Assembly: GCF_012396605.1 (NCBI RefSeq)
Contig: NZ_JAAXPW010000001.1
Coordinates: forward strand, 62,001-126,000
DNA length: 64,000 nt
Direction: 5' to 3'
Source of the DNA: Ureibacillus thermosphaericus
Lineage (GTDB): Bacteria; Bacillota; Bacilli; Bacillales_A; Planococcaceae
Positions 45,389 to 53,673 of the stretch are shown piece by piece; the first letter of the stretch is position 1; every line of letters starts with the position of its first letter. The notes under the pieces are model-generated. The model saw only the letters and a list, made by a program, of their open reading frames with translations, was not told where the DNA came from and made no database searches. Both the position numbers and the translations under genes were made by a program.

Positions 45389-46729
45389 TTGAAATATTTA
45401 CAATCTCACAAAGCATTCACCTTCATCCTAGTGATTATTGCAATGATTTGCATATTGATTCTGATGCAAACTTCACTAAAAGCTTTTGCAGATGGAAAAC
45501 AAACGAACGGTTCTACAATTGGTGGAGTTAGCGTTTCTGGATTAAAAGAAGATGAAATTAAAGAAATACTAGAAAGTGCAATTGTTGAATGGAAATCACA
45601 ACCAATTATCATCAAGGGTGGCGGTGCGGAACTTTCAATTGATCCGCAAGAAATACAATTTGACATTGAAAGTTCGATAGCAAACTATCAAAATTTAATA
45701 GTCAAGCCATTATTCTTATTTTGGACATCGGATAAAGTCGTTCATCTACCTCTTTACATTTCTGACAGTGAAGTTATAAAAAATCGACTTTCCAATATTT
45801 CGATTTGGGACATAGAAGCAACATACAATCAAGTTATTATGCGAGCTTCTTATTTAAAATCTCATGAAGTAGAGGCTACTGTTATCGATACGACTCTACT
45901 TGAAAATGAAAGAATCGCATTGTCCATTGAACAAATTCCAACTGAAGCAAGAGGCGTACTAGCATTAGCAGAATCGTTAAACGATTATATATTAAAACCA
46001 AACGAACCATTCTCTCTATTAACCTATTTCGAGAGTTTAAATCTAACAGATGAGGCAAATTTGGAAGGATTCAATTTCTTTAGCTCGTTAATTTACAATA
46101 CCGTATTGCAAGGAGAAGTTGATATTTTAGAGAGACATTCTCAAAAAGAAATTCCTACTTATTTGCAACCAGGAATGGATGTATATGTAGATGCATTTTC
46201 CGAAAAAGATTTGCAATTTGTCAATGTTTCTGAACATCCTTATCTACTTAAATCAACAGTCGAAGATGACCAATTAAAAGTAGCGTTACATTCTGCTGTA
46301 AAAGATTCAACTATTCACATTTCTGTTCACCAACAATCTATTAATCCTCGAATTATTAACCGCTATTCAAACGATTTACCAATGGGAACAACAAAGCTTA
46401 TTCAGGAAGGAGAACAAGGGCTTCGAGTAACGGTTTCGAGAAAAATTTCCAAAAATGGGGACGAAAGAATACAAGAGATTAGTAGAGATTATTATCCTCC
46501 AAAAAATCGTATTGTTTTGATTTCAGCAAAAAAACCAGTTTTTGAAAACAGCGATGTGATGGAAGAACAAGGTAATTTATCAAGCTTTAATTTCGTGGAG
46601 AATGTGGATTTAAATGGTGATGGATTACCGGATTATGACGACCGTTACGAAGTTGAAAATCATAATTTCGAGGATAGGTTGCCTCCTGGAAGTTACTATG
46701 ATAAAGGCGGAAATTTAGTAACTCCATAG
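45389..46729 (+). CDS. VanW-like secreted/anchored protein with G5-like and calcium-loop end
   Basis: A 446-residue protein with an N-terminal membrane anchor or signal (FTFILVIIAMICILILMQTS, then AFADG). The middle part (about 190-290) has the VanW outline: NDYILKPNEPFSLLTYF, then VDILERHSQKEIPTYLQPG. The usual GGGxCQ motif is replaced by FNFFSS. A G5-like strand set (about 325-390) follows. Near the end VDLNGDGLPDYDDRYE has the D-x-N-x-D-G-x3-D spacing of a calcium-binding loop. TTG at 45389 is served by ATGAGGTGG; the frame to 45353 lacks a site. It precedes pilB by 15 bases, so a pilus-related job (passage through the wall or calcium-linked adhesion) is inferred. Confidence 0.7.
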   Translation: MKYLQSHKAFTFILVIIAMICILILMQTSLKAFADGKQTNGSTIGGVSVSGLKEDEIKEILESAIVEWKSQPIIIKGGGAELSIDPQEIQFDIESSIANYQNLIVKPLFLFWTSDKVVHLPLYISDSEVIKNRLSNISIWDIEATYNQVIMRASYLKSHEVEATVIDTTLLENERIALSIEQIPTEARGVLALAESLNDYILKPNEPFSLLTYFESLNLTDEANLEGFNFFSSLIYNTVLQGEVDILERHSQKEIPTYLQPGMDVYVDAFSEKDLQFVNVSEHPYLLKSTVEDDQLKVALHSAVKDSTIHISVHQQSINPRIINRYSNDLPMGTTKLIQEGEQGLRVTVSRKISKNGDERIQEISRDYYPPKNRIVLISAKKPVFENSDVMEEQGNLSSFNFVENVDLNGDGLPDYDDRYEVENHNFEDRLPPGSYYDKGGNLVTP

Positions 46730-46744
46730 AAAGGAGAGGGCAAA

Positions 46745-48412
46745 ATGATTACAAAAAATCGGAAGCGATTAGGGGATTTGCTCGTAGAAGCAGGGGTTAT
46801 ATCACCTGAGCAGCTTGAATACGCACTAAAAAATAAATCAAGCAACGAAAAATTAGGGGATTTCTTAATTCGAGAAAATTTTTTAACAGAGCAACAATTA
46901 ATTGAAGTGCTTGAGTTTCAATTAGGTGTTCCTCATGTAAACTTAAGCCAATATCGAATCGATCCAGAAGTACTTCAGTTAGTGCCTGCAGAGTTGGCAA
47001 AACGAGCTCAAATTATGCCTATTCGCCGAGATAAAAATCGATTGTTTATCGCAATGGCTGACCCGATGGATTACTTTGCTATAGAAGAAGTTCGAATGGC
47101 AACCGGATGTCACATCGAGACGGGGATAGCTGCGAAAGATGATTTATACAGAACAATTGCTAAATATTATGATTTACAAGAATCGATGGATGCGGCGATG
47201 GCCGATTTAAACATTGCTGCATCGGAAACGGTAGATCAGCAAATTACCGATGACGATTCACCGATTGTTCGATTAGTAAACCAATTAATTTCCAATGCGG
47301 TATTGCAAAAGGCGAGTGATATACACTTTGATCCGCAAGAGACGGAATTTCGCGTAAGATACCGGGTAGATGGTGTGCTTCGAACAGAGCGTTCACTTCC
47401 AAAACATATGCAAAACATGGTGACAGCCCGCATTAAAATTATGGGGAATTTAAATATTACTGAGAATCGTATACCACAAGACGGCCGCATTAAAACGACC
47501 ATTAATTTCCGGCCGGTGGATATTCGCTTATCGACATTGCCGACGATTTACGGTGAAAAAATCGTTATGCGTATTCTCGATTTAAGCAATGCGGCTACAA
47601 ATATCGATAAATTAGGATTTAGTAAACAAAACGAACAATTATTCCGTAACATGATTTCAAGACCAAATGGCATCGTGTTAATCACCGGTCCAACCGGTTC
47701 AGGTAAATCGACGACATTGTATGCCGCTTTATCTGAACTTAATCAAGAAGGGGTAAACATTATTACCGTTGAAGATCCAGTGGAATATCGACTCGAGGGA
47801 ATCAATCAAATTCAAGTAAAAGAAGAGGTTGGTTTAACATTTGCGGCAGGGTTGCGATCCATCCTCCGTCAAGACCCAGATATTGTAATGATTGGGGAGA
47901 TAAGGGATACCGAAACAGCAGAAATTGCAACTCGAGCGTCCCTTACTGGTCACTTAGTTTTAAGCACCCTTCATACTAATAGTGCCGTTGAATCGATTTC
48001 TCGACTTGAGGACATGGGAATTGAACCGTTTTTAATCGCTTCTTCCGTCGTAGGAGTTATTGCACAACGATTAGTAAGAAGGGTATGTCGCGACTGCGCT
48101 GAAACAGTATCTGCAACCCTTCGAGAAAAGGAAATCTTTTCTAGGGAAGGATTGCAAATTGATAAGGTGCTTCGAGGTCGAGGATGTCCCGCATGTAACC
48201 ACACGGGATATAAAGGCCGAATTGCAATTCATGAAATCTTACCAATTAATCGTACGGTGAGAGATTACATTTTACAACGAAAAGGAATTCCAACCATCAT
48301 GGACTACATGAAGCGGGAAGGCTATCGAACTTTACTTGGAGACGGATTTTTAAAGGTATTAAATGGCTTGACAACTACAGAAGAAGTACTACGCGTAGCA
48401 ACGGTCGAATAG
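46745..48412 (+). CDS. pilB: Type IV pilus extension ATPase PilB
   Basis: A 555-residue hexameric secretion-family ATPase that powers pilin polymerisation. An MshEN-type N-domain (about 5-150) opens with RLGDLLVEAGVISPEQLEYA and a second related repeat, KLGDFLIRENFLTEQQL. Walker A GPTGSGKS lies near residue 316, Walker B-like DIVMIGEIRD near 379 and the zinc tetracysteine CRDC...CPAC near 448-484. It is full length for PilB (competence ComGA proteins are shorter, about 350, and lack the N-domain). AAAGGAGAGG precedes the ATG. First of the motor genes. Confidence 0.93.
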   Translation: MITKNRKRLGDLLVEAGVISPEQLEYALKNKSSNEKLGDFLIRENFLTEQQLIEVLEFQLGVPHVNLSQYRIDPEVLQLVPAELAKRAQIMPIRRDKNRLFIAMADPMDYFAIEEVRMATGCHIETGIAAKDDLYRTIAKYYDLQESMDAAMADLNIAASETVDQQITDDDSPIVRLVNQLISNAVLQKASDIHFDPQETEFRVRYRVDGVLRTERSLPKHMQNMVTARIKIMGNLNITENRIPQDGRIKTTINFRPVDIRLSTLPTIYGEKIVMRILDLSNAATNIDKLGFSKQNEQLFRNMISRPNGIVLITGPTGSGKSTTLYAALSELNQEGVNIITVEDPVEYRLEGINQIQVKEEVGLTFAAGLRSILRQDPDIVMIGEIRDTETAEIATRASLTGHLVLSTLHTNSAVESISRLEDMGIEPFLIASSVVGVIAQRLVRRVCRDCAETVSATLREKEIFSREGLQIDKVLRGRGCPACNHTGYKGRIAIHEILPINRTVRDYILQRKGIPTIMDYMKREGYRTLLGDGFLKVLNGLTTTEEVLRVATVE

Positions 48413-48425
48413 AAAGGGATATGCC

Positions 48426-49469
48426 ATGGGGTATTCAATCCAAGATTTACTACAAAAAACTTATGAATACAATGCTTCAGATTTACACATTACGGTTGGA
48501 ACTCCACCAGTGTACCGAATTCACGGTCAATTAGAAAGGTTTGGAGATTCCGAGTTGACTGCTGAAGAGATTATTGACATGGTGAACGCTATTATTCCGG
48601 ATAACAAATTAGAAGAATATCGTTCAAAAGGAGATGCAGATTTTAATTACGCTTTTAACGAAAATTTTCGATTCCGTGTCAATGCTTATCATCAACGAAA
48701 TGCACCAGCATTAGCTTTTCGATTAATTCCAACGAAAATCCCGACCATTGAATCGCTCGGAATGCCGAAAGTGTTATATGATTTGGCGGATAAACCACAA
48801 GGACTTGTGCTCGTAACGGGGCCTACAGGTTCTGGTAAATCTTCTACGTTGGCAGCAATGATTCACCATATCAACGAAACGAAGGCAAAACACATCATTA
48901 CGCTAGAAGATCCGATTGAATTTATTCATCAACATAATCAATCCATTGTCAATCAACGGGAAATTGGAATTGATGCAAAAGATTTTGCAACAGGACTAAG
49001 AGCTGCTCTTCGTCAAGACCCAGATGTCATTCTCGTTGGAGAAATGCGGGATTTAGAAACGATATCAACTGCAATTACTGCTGCAGAAACAGGGCATTTA
49101 GTGTTTGGTACACTTCATACATCCAGTGCACCGACAACGATTGATCGTATTATCGATGTTTTTCCACCACATCAGCAAAATCAAATTCGCAATCAACTTG
49201 CTAATGTGTTGCAAGGAGTAATTTCCCAACGACTTTTCGTTCGAAAAGATAGAAGCGGCCGTGTAGCAGCAACCGAAATTCTTGTGGCTGTGCCGTCAGT
49301 GACAAATTTAATTCGCAACGAAAAGATTCACCAAATTCAAAATATCATGCAAACGAGCCATGCACTAGGCATGCATACGTTGCAACATTCAATTCAAGAG
49401 TTGCTTTCAAGAGGCATCGTGTCGTTTGAGGAAGTGAAACCTTACATGAACGTTGGTGATTACCATTGA
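48426..49469 (+). CDS. pilT: Type IV pilus retraction ATPase PilT
   Basis: A 347-residue hexameric ATPase that depolymerises pili for retraction. Walker A GPTGSGKSS near residue 132, Walker B VILVGEMRD, and SVTNLIRNEKIHQI in the place of the PilT-specific AIRNLIRE motif. The presence of PilT separates this system from the competence pseudopilus (comG), which has none at its locus, and suggests twitching or active retraction. Overlaps pilC by four bases. Confidence 0.94.
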   Translation: MGYSIQDLLQKTYEYNASDLHITVGTPPVYRIHGQLERFGDSELTAEEIIDMVNAIIPDNKLEEYRSKGDADFNYAFNENFRFRVNAYHQRNAPALAFRLIPTKIPTIESLGMPKVLYDLADKPQGLVLVTGPTGSGKSSTLAAMIHHINETKAKHIITLEDPIEFIHQHNQSIVNQREIGIDAKDFATGLRAALRQDPDVILVGEMRDLETISTAITAAETGHLVFGTLHTSSAPTTIDRIIDVFPPHQQNQIRNQLANVLQGVISQRLFVRKDRSGRVAATEILVAVPSVTNLIRNEKIHQIQNIMQTSHALGMHTLQHSIQELLSRGIVSFEEVKPYMNVGDYH

Positions 49470-50674
49470 CCATTTACAGGTATGTAGGAAGGACGAAAAC
49501 AGGTCAAGTAATAAAAGGCAAAATCGATGCAACAAGTAAAAAAGCTGCGATTGCAAAACTTCGGGAGAAAGGCATCAACCCTCGGGAAGTCAATCAATCG
49601 TCGAGCATCCTTGACAAAGAGCTGAATTTCGGTGGGGGAAAAGTAAAAAACCAGGAATTCGTCATCTATTGCCGACAATTTGCTACGCTGATTCGCGCAG
49701 GTGTATCGATTGTTGATTCTACAAATATATTATCTCGCCAAACAAAGAGCAAGCCATTAAAAAAAGCCTTGGAGATGGTGGAGGAGGATATTCGAACGGG
49801 GATTTCCTTCTCCGATGCGACAAAAAAACATCCGAAAGTGTTTCCCGAATTGTTTACTAACATGATCGCTTCCGCAGAAGTATCGGGGAATATGGATATT
49901 ACTTTGGATAAATTGGCTACAACCTTCGAAAAGCAATACAACTTAAAGAAAAAGATTCAATCGACGATGACTTATCCGTTAATATTGCTTGTTTTAACTA
50001 TTGCAGTAGCCATATTTATGATGGTCTTTATTGTTCCTTCATTTACTGAATCCTTTGAAAGCATGGGGGCAGAGTTGCCAACAGTTACCATCATCACCAT
50101 CAAAATTAGCGATTGGTTACGAAATTTTTGGTGGGTAGTACTTGGTATTCTTGTAATCGCAATTGTGCTGTTTTATTTCCTTTATAAAAACAATAAAGAG
50201 TTTCACTATACGATGAATTATTTATTGTTGAAATTTCCAATATTTGGTCCGCTATTGCAAAAATCTGTTATTGCACGGATGGTATCCACTTTGTCTTCAT
50301 TGTTTAGTAGTGCAGTACCGATTTTGCAAAGTCTAACGATTGTAGAAAAAGTGGTCGGGAATCCGGTGATTTCACAAGTTGTAAGAGAAGCAAGAGATAG
50401 TCTTGAAAAAGGGAGTCCACTATCAGAACCTTTAGCGAAAAGTTGGTTATTTCCACCGCTTGTCACATCGATGATATCGATTGGAGAATCTACGGGTTCC
50501 CTCGATTATATGCTAGAAAAAGTTGCGGAATTTTATGAGGCAGAAGTGGAACGCAATGTGGATACGTTAAAGTCGTTAATTGAACCTATCATGATTCTAT
50601 TTCTGGCAGTAATTGTAGGTGGAATCGTTGCAGCAATCTTCTTGCCGATGTTTAGCTTGTATGAACAAATGTAG
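49466..50674 (+). CDS. pilC: Type IV pilus platform protein PilC
   Basis: A 402-residue inner-membrane protein with two T2SSF domains (about 70-190 and 270-395) and three membrane helices (about 170-192, 215-240, 372-396). Motifs such as FCRQFATLIRAGVSIVDS-like FVIYCRQFATLIRAGVSIVD and the repeat IARMVSTLSSLFSSAVPIL are typical. It connects the PilB/PilT motors to the growing fibre. TTG start at 49466 inside the pilT stop region. Confidence 0.94.
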   Translation: MTIYRYVGRTKTGQVIKGKIDATSKKAAIAKLREKGINPREVNQSSSILDKELNFGGGKVKNQEFVIYCRQFATLIRAGVSIVDSTNILSRQTKSKPLKKALEMVEEDIRTGISFSDATKKHPKVFPELFTNMIASAEVSGNMDITLDKLATTFEKQYNLKKKIQSTMTYPLILLVLTIAVAIFMMVFIVPSFTESFESMGAELPTVTIITIKISDWLRNFWWVVLGILVIAIVLFYFLYKNNKEFHYTMNYLLLKFPIFGPLLQKSVIARMVSTLSSLFSSAVPILQSLTIVEKVVGNPVISQVVREARDSLEKGSPLSEPLAKSWLFPPLVTSMISIGESTGSLDYMLEKVAEFYEAEVERNVDTLKSLIEPIMILFLAVIVGGIVAAIFLPMFSLYEQM

Positions 50675-50689
50675 GAAAATAGATTAATA

Positions 50690-50744
50690 GTTTCGGACTA
50701 TTTTAAGGGGGTGAGGTTAACGGGTAAAAGTGTAGTCCGAACTA
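50690..50744 (+). repeat. Hairpin upstream of pilA
   Basis: TCGGACTA (50693-50700) is perfectly complementary to TAGTCCGA (50733-50740), with AGT/ACT extending the stem; the loop is 32 bases and contains AAGGGGGTGAGG. No T-run follows, so it is not a standard terminator. It probably shapes or protects the pilA mRNA. Confidence 0.7.
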
Positions 50745-50786
50745 AGTCATAACGAGTTACATACTAATCCTAAAGGAGGTTTTTAT

Positions 50787-51242
50787 ATGTTAAAATTATT
50801 GAAAAAACGTTTGAAAAATGAAAAAGGTTTAACATTAGTAGAATTATTAGCGGTAATTGTTATTTTGGCCATTGTTGCGATGATTGCGGTTCCGGCAATT
50901 GGAAATATCATTGATAATTCAAGATATAAAGCAGCAAAAGCGGATGCCATTATGATTCTGGAAGCAGCAAATATATATTTTACAGATAATCCTTCTAAAA
51001 CGGAAGTTGCAATTAAAGAGTTAAATGAATCAGGTTATGTAGAAAATTTAGGAACATTTAAAAGGGAGTCAGGTGGTAAGGTTAACAATGGCAAGCCATT
51101 AACATTAAATGGAACGGCAACAATCTCAGGTGAAAAAACAGTTAAATTCACCAATGCAACGATTGAAAAAATAAGTGAAGATGAGAGAAGCGCAAAAGAA
51201 GCATTTAATGGTGGAACTAGTGCTGAAATTTCTGGTAGTTAA
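50787..51242 (+). CDS. pilA: Major type IV pilin PilA
   Basis: A 151-residue class III prepilin. The leader KNEKG is followed by LTLVELLAVIVILAIVAMIAV, with cleavage expected after Gly14 and Glu5 of the mature protein intact. The mature domain (about 45-150) carries GYVENLGTFK and a Ser/Asn/Gly-rich C-terminal area; no cysteine pair. AAAGGAGG precedes the ATG. The stop TAA at 51240 is followed in frame by 14 further codons of Gly/Ser/Asn/Gln type before another TAA at 51285, suggesting a shortened tail. Hairpins lie on both sides. The most likely major subunit, because it stands alone between motor and assembly genes. Confidence 0.9.
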   Translation: MLKLLKKRLKNEKGLTLVELLAVIVILAIVAMIAVPAIGNIIDNSRYKAAKADAIMILEAANIYFTDNPSKTEVAIKELNESGYVENLGTFKRESGGKVNNGKPLTLNGTATISGEKTVKFTNATIEKISEDERSAKEAFNGGTSAEISGS

Positions 51243-51300
51243 GTTCAATCTGGTGGTAACAGTGGTCAATCTGGTGGTAATGAATAAATTTTTTTAATTG

Positions 51301-51344
51301 CCTATAAGACAACTAACCTGCACTTGGTTAGTTGTCTCAATAGG
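51301..51344 (+). repeat. Strong hairpin between pilA and pilM
   Basis: AGACAACTAACC (51307-51318) pairs perfectly with GGTTAGTTGTCT (51326-51337) around a seven-base loop; CCTAT/ATAGG extends it outside an internal loop. No T-tract. Likely a partial terminator or 3' stabiliser that lets pilA be expressed above the downstream assembly genes. Confidence 0.75.
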
Positions 51345-51397
51345 TAATTAAATATCTGTCTAATAGTATTTGAAAATAATTCAAAGGAGCCCTGCGT

Positions 51398-52375
51398 ATG
51401 TTTAGAAGAAAGAAAAAATCTCATGTATCCATTGAAATCAATGATTACGTACTTCGCTCCCTTGTGATGAAGGGATCAGATCTATCGCAGGCGAAAGTAA
51501 TGGAGATTGCCATTCCAGAAGGGGTAATTGAAGAATCTGACGTAAAAGATGAGTTGACTCTGTATGAACTCTTAAAAAAATACGCTCCCAAATGGGGTGG
51601 GAAAAACCAACATGTTCGTTTTCTCGTTCCGGATTCTTTCATTCTATTAAAATCGTTTGAACATCCGAATGATATTGAAGCAACTAAATTAAGAGAATAT
51701 GCGGAAATGGAAATCGGTTACTCCATTCATCTCCCATTTGAAGAGCCCCTTATTGATGTGTTTGACCCGGAAGAAGGGGACGGCAAGGCGATGCTGTTTG
51801 CCGCAAGCTCTGAACAAGTGAATAAATACATACATTTATTTTTAGATATTTCGATGCATCCGGAAGCGGCGGATGTTCGGGCACTCTGTAATTTACGATT
51901 GCTTGAATCGTTGAATCTATTAAATGAACAAAAAACCTATTTGCTGACAAATTGGTTACTTAATGAATTATCCATTACGATTTATTCTAAAGGGAATGTC
52001 GAATTCCAACGTTTTCAACCCATTGATACGGATTTGAGCCGATGGAAGGCGGAAGAAGTGGGTGAGCATCAACTAGACTTCTCCTATTATGGAGAGTTTG
52101 AAGATTATCGCATGCTCATTTCAGACCAGGTGTTAGAGCTCGATCGCATCATGAATTTCTTCCGTTTCTCTTTAAATAAAGGAGAAAAGGGAGTCGATGA
52201 AATCATCGTCATGGGGGATAACCCCTATCTTGATGAAATTCATTCTTTTCTGCAACAAAGTTTTGATTTACCTATGCAATTAATTAATGATTCGTTTATT
52301 CAACAATATTATCCCGAATTGAAGGCAAAACATGCATCGTTAATGGGACTGGCCTTAAAGGAGGTTAAATCATGA
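51398..52375 (+). CDS. pilM: Type IV pilus assembly protein PilM
   Basis: A 325-residue cytoplasmic, actin-like (FtsA-fold) protein: opening HVSIEINDYVLRSLVMKG, then VRFLVPDSFILLKSFEHP and LREYAEMEIGYSIHLPFEEP, as in Gram-positive PilM. It binds the N-terminal peptide of PilN. Its ATPase motifs are weak, as is common for Gram-positive homologues. AAAGGAG precedes the ATG. Overlaps pilN by four bases. Confidence 0.85.
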   Translation: MFRRKKKSHVSIEINDYVLRSLVMKGSDLSQAKVMEIAIPEGVIEESDVKDELTLYELLKKYAPKWGGKNQHVRFLVPDSFILLKSFEHPNDIEATKLREYAEMEIGYSIHLPFEEPLIDVFDPEEGDGKAMLFAASSEQVNKYIHLFLDISMHPEAADVRALCNLRLLESLNLLNEQKTYLLTNWLLNELSITIYSKGNVEFQRFQPIDTDLSRWKAEEVGEHQLDFSYYGEFEDYRMLISDQVLELDRIMNFFRFSLNKGEKGVDEIIVMGDNPYLDEIHSFLQQSFDLPMQLINDSFIQQYYPELKAKHASLMGLALKEVKS

Positions 52376-52956
52376 TTCCAGATATTAACCTGTTGCCGAG
52401 AGTCGATAAAAGGCAGTCCGCATCGAAAAATCTCTATATTCTCTTAACAATTGTTGTTTTACTTCTCGTTGCTTTTTTTGCGTTCCAATATTTTAAAATT
52501 CGAGGCGAAATTGCGCATTTGCGAAGCGAAGAACAACAAGTGATTGCAGAGCGGAATCAATTGCAAGAAGAACTCGACAGCATGACCGTTAACACAGGTT
52601 CGTTAAAGCAATCCATTGAATTTGTTGAGACAATTTCGTATCCAGTTTCACCCATAATCGATGAAACGATTCGTTTGCAGACGGGACATTCTTATTTAAG
52701 GGAATATACATTTGACGCAAAGACAGCAGAGGTAACAATGGACTTTGAAACATTAAGCGACATAGCGAACTATTTGTCTCGACTAACAGGAAGTGCATAT
52801 TTCCAAGATGTGCAAGTGTCTTCCATTGAACATTTTGATCCTAGTGATCGTGAGGAAGAGAAAGACACGACGAACTTCAACGAAATCCCCCGATATGAAG
52901 TAGTATTTACACTCTTTATTAATCAACAATATTTAGCTGCTGGAGGTGTTGAATGA
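52372..52956 (+). CDS. pilN: Type IV pilus assembly protein PilN
   Basis: A 194-residue bitopic protein. The N-terminus MIPDINLLPRV contains INLLPR, the known PilM-binding peptide. A membrane helix follows (about 20-40: YILLTIVVLLLVAFFAF), then a coiled coil (about 45-75) and a ferredoxin-like extracytoplasmic domain. Overlaps pilM and pilO by four bases each. Confidence 0.9.
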   Translation: MIPDINLLPRVDKRQSASKNLYILLTIVVLLLVAFFAFQYFKIRGEIAHLRSEEQQVIAERNQLQEELDSMTVNTGSLKQSIEFVETISYPVSPIIDETIRLQTGHSYLREYTFDAKTAEVTMDFETLSDIANYLSRLTGSAYFQDVQVSSIEHFDPSDREEEKDTTNFNEIPRYEVVFTLFINQQYLAAGGVE

Positions 52957-53645
52957 TGAAATTAACTAGTGGCAAAAATTCATCCACCTTGTTGATTATT
53001 GCCCTCGTAGCAGCACTGTTATTTGCTGTATATTATTATGTTATTTTACCAAAAAAAGAGGAAGTCGCCTCACTCGAATCGTCCATTACTTCGACTCGCT
53101 CTGAAATTACCACAATTCAACAACAAATCGAGGAAGTTAATGCTAGTAAAAGCATTGACGAAGCAACGCTTTTTGAAATGCGTCAGAAAGTTCCTGCTAC
53201 AAGAAATTTAGATGATCTCATATTAAATATAGAAGAAACTCAATATGTATCGGGCACAAAAATTTTATCGGTTGATTTTAACAACTACGATACGCTTGTT
53301 TCTAATTCCGAGTTGGAAGACCCTAACGCTCCAACAGAAGACAGTGAAAATGTAGATGACTCTGGGGAAGAAACGTCTTCAAACGAAAGACCTGTTTCGA
53401 CAATTGCAAAAGAATCTTTACCTCCAGAGTTAAAATTAATTACATTTGAAGTCAATGTGGAATCCCCAGATTTCCAGCATCTAGTCCATTTTATTAAAGA
53501 AATTGAAAAAATAGAACGTATTATGCATATTGATATTATCGATTTTTCTCTGCCTGGGGAAGAAAATGAATTCGCTGAGGATCCAGTGGATAGCATCGAA
53601 GCAACTGTTCAAGTGACAACCTTCTATTATGAAGGAGATGAATAG
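52953..53645 (+). CDS. pilO: Type IV pilus assembly protein PilO
   Basis: A 230-residue bitopic protein: membrane helix (about 10-30, STLLIIALVAALLFAVYYYV), coiled coil (about 35-65), an acidic Ser/Glu/Asp-rich linker (about 115-150) and a C-terminal alpha/beta domain (LKLITFEVNVESPDFQHL). With PilN it forms the alignment subcomplex. The acidic insertion is unusual for PilO. ATG at 52953; a second ATG follows immediately. Confidence 0.87.
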   Translation: MMKLTSGKNSSTLLIIALVAALLFAVYYYVILPKKEEVASLESSITSTRSEITTIQQQIEEVNASKSIDEATLFEMRQKVPATRNLDDLILNIEETQYVSGTKILSVDFNNYDTLVSNSELEDPNAPTEDSENVDDSGEETSSNERPVSTIAKESLPPELKLITFEVNVESPDFQHLVHFIKEIEKIERIMHIDIIDFSLPGEENEFAEDPVDSIEATVQVTTFYYEGDE

Positions 53646-53673
53646 TCAATCGATTTTGTGAGGAGCGCTTTAC

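Noticed and set aside
50711-50752. Short leader-peptide frame before pilA (GTG at 50711)
   Set aside because: The only SD-like sequence directly abuts the GTG with no spacer, so translation is unlikely.
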